Below, piece by piece: positions 11,201 to 23,432 of a stretch of 64,000 nt of DNA (the first letter of the stretch is position 1; each line of letters opens with the position of its first letter). Source of the DNA: Aspidapion aeneum (taxonomy: Eukaryota; Arthropoda; Insecta; Coleoptera; Brentidae). Made by a program: the position numbers and the translations under genes. Under the pieces are notes generated by a model. That model did not search any database, was not told the DNA's origin, and saw only the letters and a program-made list of their open reading frames with translations. The stretch covers positions 33,462,851-33,526,850 of the forward strand of contig OY755047.1 in assembly GCA_963576565.1 (NCBI GenBank), given 5' to 3'.

Positions 11201-13794
11201 CTACAAGGAATAAGAATTGCTGATTTGATTGACCCAGCTCTACTTTAATTTTAAAGAGAAGTCATCCTAAATAGTTAAAACAATGTTAGAAAAGCCACCG
11301 ACTACAAGAACCTTGATACAAATTGAGCAGTAAACCTGCCTTGCTATCAAATTTTTAAAAATGTAGTCAATCCAGGAGAATGTTTGCGACAATATTTATA
11401 AATCTGAATGGGGGAGGGTCCTTGGGATCGCGTGGCCAAAATGTTGCAGTTTTCTACTATAATTTGTTGCAAGTAATTTAAGTATTACCTATAAATCTTG
11501 AGAGTTCAATTAAAGGTTATGTACAGAGTTGCTGTTAAATTAAATAAAGGGAAAAATAGGAGGACAGAGAGGAAGCATAATAATTAAACTTTATTTGGTT
11601 ACCGACCTAAAACTACACTTTTGCTTCATTATATAATGTTTTTCTATGGTTAGCTCGTGATATTTTATCAGCAGAAAAAGCGTGTGAAACAATTTATAAA
11701 ATAGAAAGTGGCGCAAACAGACAGGGAGGCTGTGGCCTGAGGCCAAAAGTTATCCGTTAATCGATCTTAGGTCGTGCTCATACTGAGCCCAGATATGGCA
11801 TTCTTTTTTATGAAATTTCGTAGTTTGACCTCGGTCTTATAAAATAAGGAAGAGTTCATAATCTCATTGATGAGCTAATCGATGCAATCAAATGGTTACT
11901 TGAAAAGTTCTGATGCGATCCACATGCTACCAAACAAGTTCTTTTACATTTCCGATGTAGTTGATTATTGGCAACAATAGCCATAGGCCCGTGAAGGATG
12001 TATGGATTTATATCATAACTTCAAATTTCAAGTTTTTGAGAAATGTTGCCTATAAACAGCTTTGCGGCGAAATTGGAAATAAATTTATTAAAGGATGATA
12101 ATGATGAATCATGAAAAAATCCTAGTTTATGTCGAGAAAACAATGAAATATTCTAATTTAAGTCACTTTAAATCCCACTTCCGAATGACTCGAGACGCAG
12201 TTGAGGTAGGAGTAGGAAGCACAAATGCAAAAATTGGGTTCAACACATCGGGTTAAGGACTCTCCCATAATTAAAATTGATCAAACTAAATACGCTTATG
12301 CTGGTTTGTTTTGAAAGCCAACTTAATCCAAGTTTATGAGTTAGTTTGAACCGATTAAATCAGAAGAAATTGGTTCTCTGGCAGAAGGTCTACAGTGTTA
12401 ATTGTTTTAGAAAACTGTGATTCTAAAAAAAATGGTAACAAAAGAACAATAAAAAATACTCTGCCGATTTGCTGGCACCTAAACTAACGATTCTACCCCC
12501 ACATTTTTTTGGCTTATGTTTGATGGATTTTATTAATGTTTAAGTGGGACCATCTAGAGTCAAAACCCAACCTAGGTACCAAATTTTCTTAAAATCACGC
12601 AAGCTGTTTTTGAGTTATGGGCGTTGTTTATTACATTGCGTTTTTTGTTTGAGTACCTCAAGGAAATATCACCTGGTCTACTCTCCTTCCAGAGTAATTT
12701 CTCCTTTCGTAGGATAGCTCGGGTAGTGTCGGATTCCTACCGATCAAAAACCCCTCGATAAATACTCCAACCTGCCCAGTGACAAGCGACAGTTACTGTA
12801 CCGCAGTCATTACTGGTGTATTTTGGACACTTGGTTCCTAGGCTACCCACTTCATTAACTATGGCCCCTGTAGTTACAAGGACCAGGTTTGCACAGGTCC
12901 CTAATGAACTGCAAAAATAATAAAAATGGTGATCAAAACACACACCATCCCATAGTTTGAAAAATTCCGCAGATGTTAGTTTAGGCGTTCAGTAACGGCC
13001 TCATGTCAAGTATGCCGTTATTTTCGTTTTTCCTGCATTTAGTACACATTAAAGACGTGAATTGTCCGACTTTCTTCCTCTTATTTTTAAAAGGATATAT
13101 TTTGTAAACGTAAACTAATTTGAAAAATTAATCTGATACACAATTTAAAAATTGTGAATATAAAACTGCTGCTTAAGGCTCTCATGTAATATAGACACTT
13201 TGTGGCATTGTTCCAAATGATCTTTTGCGGTTTGTTTCACGGCAGTTATGGTAGAAGATAGTCTGTTATGGGATTTCCATTTCTATTGTCTAATTAATAT
13301 TTTTGAATGAAAAGGAAAATATCTAAGAGATTTGGACCATTAATATTTAAACTGTTAAAGGTAAACTAGAGTCTATAAAGTTAACAACAAAAACAAAAGT
13401 GTTTTTAGTAAAATCAAAATCCATCGGCAGCTATATTACATGAAGAAACGGAGTTATAATCACCCCCTTTAAAGAAATACCGCACCTTTTGGCATTAGCT
13501 AAAAAGTAACAGGATAAGTACTCCCTCTTAGAAAAAAATAAATACACTCTCGATTATTATACCTATCTAGATTTGGGTCCAGATCCGATAAAAAATTTGG
13601 TTGAATTTTGATGAACAAATAGTGGTGATCCTAAAACATTCTTAAACCTTACTTTCTCACTTTTTTGCTTACGTATAGTTCCTCCAGTTCCGAGTCAATA
13701 CGTAGAAGTCGATTTGGGAAAAATAAACTGCTGATGAGAGAGAAAGAAAAGCAGTTAAGGCATAGATTTCTTTTGAAAAATATTTTTGTTTCAG
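8277..13794. other. Non-coding sequence upstream of the first CUB exon
   Basis: This stretch is AT-rich with no recognisable coding region or intact mobile element. A GC-richer island at about 12,650-12,960 has a short minus-strand open frame with several cysteines but no family resemblance I can name. A few short TGGCGGC or GGTGGCGC motifs (9340, 10,510, 10,750) may be remnants of old repeats. I see nothing else to annotate. Confidence 0.4.
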
Positions 13795-13972
13795 GCTGCC
13801 ATCAAACATTCGTGAGTCGACCAGGAGGACCAATGAACGGCACATTCATCGGACCAGATTTTATGAACCCACGAGGTTTTACACTCAGCTGTGTTTACAC
13901 GTTTCTGGGCGGCCCAGGCCAGAGGGTGCAAGTCACTTTTGACACGTTCAAGCTACGAGGATCTCCGCCAGA
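13795..13972 (+). CDS. sol-1: CUB gene exon a: start of CUB1
   Basis: The acceptor is TTTGTTTCAG and the donor is GTAAGA. The exon begins with two bases completing a codon and ends with two bases (GA). It encodes the first Cys (CHQTF) and second Cys (LSCVYTF) of CUB1, ending at RGSPP. The next exon's first base completes Asp. The preceding exon must supply one base and was not identified. Confidence 0.88.
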
Positions 13973-16900
13973 GTAAGAATTTTTTTAATGGATTTTTTTA
14001 CATTTAAAAAATGTTTGGTAGAGTTATGGATGTCCTTAAACATTGATAACTGACAATAGGCAACATTGCCAATCTTAAATTTAATACATAGTTTCTTTAT
14101 ACTTGCAAAACCCTTTACCGTGAGTCTGTATTTGCTTAATAATTTGCATTAAGTTGATATGTGATGCTTGGATAAAGTAAAAAATCTGCATTTGACTGAT
14201 TACTATATTTAAAAGCTTTCAAGCTTAAAATATAAAATCTGTCTGGAATGAATAAGATGTTTCCGCCTTTCAATCCAACGACAGTTCAAGATTTGAACTT
14301 CGAAAATTCTTTTGGACAAAACCATATAATTTAAAAAGATTTTTTTTAAATCTATGAATAATACTCTAAAATTATTTAAAAAAAACTAAAGATTATTGTT
14401 ATTAAAGTGACAAAAATGGCATAGACTTTAACATGCGATATTAGGGACTTATTGGAATAAAGCCATGCAATAATAGTGTCCGGCCGTATTTTGACAGTTT
14501 TGCATTAAAATATGACAGCTAATATTTTAAAATAAGGATTCTGTTTACAATACGAACCGAAATAAATACTGTTTACTTCAATTATAACTAAGTTTTAAAT
14601 TCGAATTTGGTATGTCAATTTTAAAAGATCAACCTGCAATGTAAATCTGTCAAAATACTGCCTGACACTATTATTGCATGACTTTATTCCAATAAGTCCC
14701 TACTATCTCGGTAGAAATTACCTTAATAATTCCAAAGTAGAATTAGATAAAAACAAGTCCATTTTCGCCAGTCCAACTTTTGCTTCGTAATTAAAGTTCT
14801 AAAAAATCGTGGTTTATTAGACATTAAGTTATGTAAAAGTGAACGCAACTGTTCACTAAACACATTTATTTATTGCTAAAAATTCACTAAAAATCCCGAA
14901 CTCTTATAATCCCATTTTCCCTATTCTATGTCCTACAAAAAGTGCTCAACTCACCCATTCTCCAACAAATCTCGGCACATGAGACGCGTTCGAGGGCGTC
15001 GGAGCTCCGGGGCCACGTGTAGTCTCTCTGCTGGTCAAAGATGGAAGGGACGAAAGTCTCGCCTTTTTTAGTGTTTTTGACGTATGTCACGTCAACTCAT
15101 GACATAGAATCAAAAATAGGTAAAGTTTTTCACAACAATTTCAATTTGGACCCCAATTCCTGAGAAATCTATGAGCCACACTTTGTTTGACCACACATTC
15201 CTAAACTTAAGATCCAATAGAAAGTCAAAATCGTATCTTAAATTAATTATTAAATCGCAAATCTTATGATAATTTACATTAGTATTTGTTTAGATCCCTT
15301 TGCAATATATCACGGTTAATGGATAACTCTTTTTACTCTGCCATTATTATGCAGCTTAAAAAATATTTTTGGCTGGCTATTTAAGTTTTAAGCCAATGGG
15401 TTGTTTACCCAGTCATTTTTAATGGTCATAAGAATCTGTGCTTAGTAATAAAATTCTCCAGTTTATAGACTTCTTTCTCGCAAAACTTTTATACTAGTTT
15501 GATCTTAAATTTAGTACACCCAAAAGTAGACATAAGATTATCTTTGTATGCCAAATGAAAGCTTAGTTTGACAAGTATAATAGGTTGTACCAGCAGGCAC
15601 AGAGCAGAATTTGCCTTTTCGGGCTTAGATATAGTATCTGCTGTAAAGCTAATCTCGAGTCGGTAATGTAGGCACAATTTACGACCTTTAACGACAGAAC
15701 GAATTTGAGATAAGCTCGCCTGATGACTCGCTTTACCCTGTCATACTTCAACGTATTAAAAGCCGACGAGAATATTATGCTATCCGTAACAGCGTTAAAT
15801 ATCCGCTGCACGCGCTTGCCGAAAATCACAGATTTGCACTTTTTTGTAGTCTCTATTGGATATCATGGGCGTACGCAGCAAAAAACATACAGGGGGCAAA
15901 TGCAAAAAATTAAAAATAAAATAGGTATTTATTGAAATAAAAAAAAATAAAACGAAAAATACAAACATAGTCTGCTTAAAACCTCTTCTTCTACTTGTTT
16001 ATTTTTCTCTAAAACGGATTTCCGGTGTATACCCATATGCATAATATTCCAATATCCACGGTAGCTGCCCATTCATAATGCAAACATGAGGGCCTTGGGG
16101 TCCTTAAGCAAAAAAGAATTGATTATTTGCTTTCAAAGACATATGCATATTATTTCCATATAGTACGTATTATTGCAATACCTACGGTACCCTACGATGC
16201 AGAACGCAAACATATTTAAAATAGCAATATCAATGGGTATAAGTCTATCCTTTTTGCGGTCCTTAAGATAAAATGTCCTGATTGGTTATACTTTTACGCA
16301 TGAATATTATTTTATACATGTATTCGTTACGTCAAATCATCGGCGTAGAGTTGACAAAAACTCTATCTATGTAAATTTGGTATTTGTGCATTTTTCGTAT
16401 CTTTATTTTTGAATGTTTGCAATGAACCATTGTGTAAATATGTATTGGAATTGGAATATTACGTATATGTGTATACCCAGCATCTACAAACCTCTTACTA
16501 TATTCTCTTAAAAGATCGTTCTACAGTATCGTCGGGGAGCTATCGCAAAAAATGTGCAAGAGTTTTCTGAAGGCTAATATTTTCAAGACGGGTTCAATTT
16601 TAGTAATTAAAAGCTAGTGTACAGTCAGCAGTTACAGTTCCGGGACACTTGGCGGCGGGACGCGCGCAAAGGTGTAATTTTAATAAGTATCCCCAAACTG
16701 TTTTCTGAAGGATCAAAATTTGTACAAAACGAGCAAATATAATACAAAAAGAAATCTAACAGTCAGACAGCCGTATATGGGGACACATAGATTCAGCACT
16801 ACTCCATACGTCAGAAAAATGTCTTGACCGAAAGTGTTTTCTGAAGGCTGAAACTTTTTTAAATAATAGTAAAAACTAAGAACTTAATAAAAATTCAGTC

Positions 16901-19900
16901 AGACTCCTCTGCGATAGAACTACTTTAGTCAGCAGCCGATAGAAGTGTGAGTGGGCATGCGCACAGTACGTCTAGCCTCAATATATGGCAATAACTTTTC
17001 ACAAAAAAGAAATTCGTTATTTTTTTATAATTTTAGTTATTTTTAGAACGAGAAATGATAAAATAATATGATAAATTTCTCCTAGTAATGAAGCTATGTT
17101 TTCAGTTAGCAAGTATTTGTGTTGTACACTATACATAAATATATATACAGGGTGTTTCCTAATTGAATATCAATATTTATGGGGGTGATTTTTGGGTCAA
17201 TTTTAAGAAAAAAACTTCATATGAATATATGTCCTAAACGTCTTACCTTTTGAGATACAGGGTGGTAAAATTTTCAAAAATAAATCATTTATTATTAATA
17301 TCTATAATACCACCAGATATTTTAATGAAATTTGTCATACAGTTACTACGAATCAAGAGGCATTTTTTAATGTATCACTTTTTTTAAATTTCCATCAGTA
17401 GCGTTCATACGTAATTTGACCTGCCTATTTTGGCAGACATTGATGGCACGCCACTGATTTTTCCTGAAATAAAAATTATTTCCCCAATCATTTAGTTAAT
17501 CACTTGATTTTTTCAATCCGATGCACTGTTTTCGCTTAAAAAAATAAAAACCATTTCTCTGCGTGATCATAACAGTATCATAACACGTAGATTTTATTTT
17601 TTTAGATGAAACCCGTGCGTCGGTCTAAAAAAATTCAAGAGATTAAATTTGCTCATAATTGAATACAGATTTAAAAAGTACACTTCACTTGGTATTGTAG
17701 ATATTATTAATAAATTATTTATTTTTGAAAACTTTACCACCCTGTATCTCAAAAGGTAAGATGTTTAGGACATATATTCATATGAAGTTTTTTTCTTAAA
17801 ATGGGCCCAAAAATCACCCTCACAAATATTCACATTCAATTAGGAAACACCCTGTATACTATATATGGGGTTTTCCATATCAATCCAGCCTGAATCTTTT
17901 GCACTTACCAAGTTTGATTTTAATAAAAATTAATTTTTTGTTCCTCTATGGATACCGATTACACCAAGATAAAAAATTTAAAAAAATGTTGTGATTCCTT
18001 AAATCTACAGGGTGTTTTATCTTCGTAATTGGCTAAAACATATCTATGGTTTATGATTTTTAATGAAAAAATACGAACGAAAAAAATTTTTTACTACTGT
18101 TTAGAAATAAGAACAAGAGGCTTTAAAAGAAATAATTGAAAATGACAAATAATCGCATCAGTGATCTTAGTACAAGACAATAAATTTTAAAAATCACAAT
18201 TTTGAAAATGTGACCCCTTCGATCTTTTATATTTTTTTGAAAAAAGATGCTCCAGTATTTTGTCTATTGCCTTTAAAAATTTTAGAGTGGGCCGAGAATT
18301 ATAAATGCCAAAATGAAAAATTCTAGTGTAAGTGCGCGGAGGCCTTGGCCGTACTTATATGTATATGGGCAAGCGAGCAGTCTTATTGAGGCGCGAACTG
18401 TTTATGACCTTATCGGCTACCAACTTTGTGGCACATTTTTCTAATTAGACTAGGTACCTATTCCCGCAGTTTTATGACACTGGGGTGTCCCAAATTCGAT
18501 TTCTTTGGGAAGTCTCGACCCTTACTTCCGAGTGTTCAGTAAAAAGAAAAGCGATTTATTTTTAACTTTGCGTTTTGGGACCGGGGCTTACCTTGCCCAA
18601 AAAAATACCTAAAACATTAAATACTGAGTGATACGTTTCTTTAAAGGAAATCTTTCACTGGCTATTTTACTTTATGACTAAGTATATCCTAAAAATTAAA
18701 AGTTGAGATGAAATTCAACTAAATAGTTATTCTCAAAATATACTATACAAAAACGATTTGAGCAAAAATTTCATTTTTATAAACATCAAAGTTATTAATA
18801 TAGCCCGCCTCCCAAAACGCAGAGTTAAAAAAAACCGCTTTTCTTTATACTGGATACTCGGGAGTGATGGTCGAGGGTTCTCAAAAGAATTTGGGACACA
18901 CTGTATAATGGCGTCTAGTGTCATAACAGTGCAGGACTAGGTATTCTAATTAGAAAAATGTGCCACAATGTTGGTAGCCGATAAGGTTTTAAACAGTGGA
19001 ACACAAAGGCCCGTCTTGGCCCGTCAATGTGACGCCGCTGATGTCATATGTAAGAGGGGGGCAATCAGAATGAAAAAAAAAAAATTCCTTAAAGCAAAAT
19101 AACTTTTTATAATAAAATGTACATTGAGTCACACCTTGGGCGCCTCAATAGGACTGCTCGCTTGCCCATAGACATAAAGTGAGGCCAGGGCGCGCATTTA
19201 CACAAGATTTTTTTTTTTGGCATTTATACTTCTCGGCCCACTCTAAAATTTTTAAAGGCAGTAGACAAAATACTGGAGCATGTTTTTTCAAAAAAATATT
19301 AAATATCGAAGGGGTCTTATTTCTAAAAGGTAGTAAACATTTTTTGTGCAAAGTTCGTACTTTTTCAGGAAAAATCATAATCCATAGATATGCTTTGGCC
19401 AATTAAGAAGATAAAACACCCTGTAGATTTAAGGATTCGTAACATTTTTTCAAAACTACTCGACGAAACGACGATAGCGATTCTCACGAATAGATAGATG
19501 CTTTTATTTTCAATTTTGTTTAATTTTTTTTTGCTTCATAAGGCCATTGATTTTTTTTTTTGATAAATTAACTGATATTTATAAAAATAATGCTTATAAA
19601 AATGATTCCTCGAAATAAAAAGTCAAAGATTTGATAACCGTAGTGAATTTAATCAACTTTGTTAGTTTTTATATATTTGTGAAAATGGCCCTCAAATCAT
19701 AAATATGGAACACGGGAAAATCGAAATGAATATAATTAAATCTGAAATAAAGACAAAAATGAAATAAATATAATTAGTATAGGTTACTAAAGGACTAATG
19801 ATTGCAAAGTGACGTATTATTGATACACGAGAAAGAATAACTTAAACAGTGATATTTAATTGTAAAATAACTAAAATAGTAGCAATATTACTCTTTGTTA

Positions 19901-22900
19901 ATTAAACCTGAGCTAATGAACGTGAATTTGATTTTACTATTATTTTTTTAATCAACCCTTTCAAAATATTAGCCTTCAGAAAACTCTTGCACATTTTTTG
20001 CGCTAGCTCCTGGACTAGTACTACATGGCAATGCTGATAAAATATGTAGATCAGTTTTTGTTAATGAATAAGAAAATTCCGCTTGCTTTACAACTTCTGC
20101 TACTTCCAAACTTTTTAACTTCTTTTTATTTACTTTTTTTGTCTCTCCACAAGATTTACCATAATTAATTCTTATCATCAAGCGTGTTTAAATTATGAAC
20201 TTCTGACAATTGTTTAATGCTTTCTTAAATTTGCTGGAGACAAGTCCAGCATAACAAACAGATATAGTGCAAATGGTTCGAAAGCTGGTAGATTTTTTAT
20301 CGGATGCTTTAAAGAAATTATTAGACGCTTCAAATAAGGAATTACCAAATATTTTTTCCAGTACTCTGGTAGGTTATTTGCTGGAACGTGCATACGATCT
20401 TGCTCTCGCCCAACTATCCTTGGCACTACTCCTAGGTTTTCGGTATGTGTGTACTGGCTTCAGCTAAGATAGTGTTCATGACTTCTTCTGCGGATTCGCG
20501 ATAATGTTTAATTAGATCTAATACTCGTTTAATGTGATTTCCACATTAATAAATCTAAACTTTTAGATTGCAAGATATTGGCCACAGGTTCCAAAAGCGC
20601 AGAATACTTTGCTATCAACCACAGGAACATAATAAATATCGGCCTTGTCGAAGCACTGGAAAGCTGTAAAGCTGAAATTCCACCTTTCTAGTTGCAGAAT
20701 TGTGGTTTTTGCGATTTTTAAAGGCCTTCAAGGATATCCAAAACCGATTTTAATAAAAACAAAACCCATCATGGTGCAGATCAATAGCTCTTTAATGATC
20801 ATAATCGAAATTTGTCTGCATCCTAAAATCCAAGAAGACAGACAGAATCAAACTGAGCCTTCAAAGAGTCCTCTTTATTCTAATGTTTCAAAAAACGTTT
20901 TTTAAATATATTGAAAATATGTGTCTCCGCGGCAAACAGCGGGCTACGTCCATTCAGATTAAATTAAGAAGGCAAAAGCATTATTGATAAATCAATGTTT
21001 AAAAAAAATTATTTTTTGAAAACTAGTAAAAGGATTTGAATGATTCAAGCCTATTTGAAGGGACATATTTGATTTTGTCTGCCATCTTGGAACTCAAATA
21101 ACGGAACAAAAATATATTTTTGGTGAAAGCGCAGATTGTTGCATTAAAATAAGGTATTAATTATATTTAAAAAAATACATTAGATTTTTTATCTCATTTA
21201 GTAATGAAAAAAAAAAGAAAACGTGAAAAACGCAATTCATTAAAATAAAATGACAAAATAAATTAGCATCAAGTAAAATTTTAAACTCCTCAGAAACATA
21301 ACTAGCGACTTATCATTAACGTGCTAGCCAAAAAATATGTGTAGGTTTTTAATTTCATGTTTAATTTTAGTTCAGAAAAAAAAGAGATCAGTTAAAATTT
21401 AAAACTCTTTACAACCTTCCATTTCAGTGTATCAAACTATTTTGCAAATACCAAAAAATAAATAAAATAATATCACCGATACATTTTTATGAAATTAAAA
21501 TTTTCTATAATTCTAATATAAAGGGTGTAATTTAAATAATATACCATGGATACAACGTGTCAATACACATATTTTTTGTATGTGGTGATTTTTCTGTAAA
21601 ATCAGCAGTTTCTCCATAAAACGCAAAAAACTCAAATCTTAATTTTTTTGAGACTCAAAATCTTTAAAAGTGAAGGTGACTAATAGTTTTTTTTAAATAA
21701 AAATGCACTGCTATCCAAATAAAATAGAATTAGTTAAAAAAAAAAATCGGTTGTATTTGGTATGAGTTTGACAGATATCCAATAAGTGGAATTGTGTTCC
21801 CAAAGGTAAAAGCTTTTAACCCCTGGAGTTAACTTTGCATTAACACGAAAAGTGCATGAAGGCCTCTAAGCGAATAGAGTATTTACTATGATGCATATCT
21901 CTATGAAATTTCGATTGTCCGTTGTAATTTTTAGGGACGTATAATAAAAAATCGAACAAACATGTAATGTAAAATTTGACACCCTCCACCAAAAAAAAAA
22001 GTTTGACGCAAAATTTAAAACGAAAAAATTAATGTTTACCTTATTCTACTACGCTAGATAGTTTGGTGCGTTATTTAAATTACACCATGTATATTTGAAT
22101 TATACTGGTGGTCTAGCTGATTTGATTTCAAATCGGAAACAAAAGTTAGGTTAGGATTTTACTTTAATAAATATCGTATTTTTTTAAAACTTTTTTAAAT
22201 TATTAAGCAAATTTGAAGTTGTCTTTACTTATCAACATATAAAAGGCATTTTTTTAAATGTATAATTTTACATTTTTCTAAACCCCCTAGACTCTAAAGC
22301 GCCCAAAAATCAAATTATAAAGTAAAACGAGCTCGATCGTTTGATTATACAAATTGATCCGAGGACTTAAACAACTGAATTTATTAAATTTTTTTAAATG
22401 TCTTGGCTGTGTCCAGATCTGAGGTCCAGACTGAACCGCGGTCGTTTATCTATGGCTGTGTCTAGCAGCTGATATTTCTTCTAATTTTTGTTTTTCATTA
22501 GTTTTGTGTGCAAAGATCAGTTTTTTGTTTTAAAAATGCCTGGACAAAACTGCTGTGTGGCTATATGCAAAAACAATGTTTGGGATTGCCGGTTTAGAAA
22601 GGAGAAAGTGTCTTTTTTGCAATTTCCAAAAGACAGAAATTTGAGACAAATATAGGTACAAAAGTGCTTTGGAAATGAATCTGTTAACAGTGATATAGAT
22701 ATCAGAATATGTAGTGAACATTTTGAACAATCAGATTTTGAACGAGACCTTCAATCTGAACTTCTGGGTTTGCCTGTAAGGCTGATACTGAAGAAAGATG
22801 ATAAGTCAAAAGAACAAATAATGCCATGTTTTGCTCTGCCCTACAATATAGGGCAGGATTAAGTTCTGCAGGATGGTGTATAAATTTAGTTCAGCTGACC

Positions 22901-23381
22901 AGCCCTCTGGTGTGGCTTCCACTGGAAAAAGTATACTTGTTCCTTTTTAAATCAAAAGGTGTAAAATAAGACCTGAGAAAAAAATTAAAGCTCAACATAA
23001 TCAGTTCATAAATAGTAGAAAATGTCTGTATTGACTTTTTTTTATTAACCCTCTTTATTCTATGGGCAGGGTATAGCTACCAGTGGAGGCTTAACCCCAT
23101 TCTTTATTTTGAATACCGGAGTAAAAAGGGACCTGAGAAAAAATGGAAGCAGGACATAATTAGTTCATTAATAGTAAAAAATTACTACGTTCAAATCTAA
23201 AGGGTCAAAATTAGTACAAAATTTCCATAATTTTTAATGGGGGATGTGGCTTGCTCTACAATGATTGTGTGGCTACATGCACCTAGAGTCGCTGTATGGT
23301 TGATGGATATATTATTAATATATCCAAATATGTCAACATACAGGGACTTTACATGCACCTTAGTTAGTTGGCATTAATGTA

Positions 23382-23432
<51 letters not shown>

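Noticed and set aside
12737..12943. Cys-containing minus-strand frame preceded by an acceptor-like sequence
   Set aside because: No family match, no donor, and the neighbourhood looks like dispersed repeat.
15489..15829. Overlapping minus-strand frames with an ITDSRLALQQI phrase resembling an RNase H motif
   Set aside because: Only one short phrase matches and no adjoining RNase H or RT block could be found.
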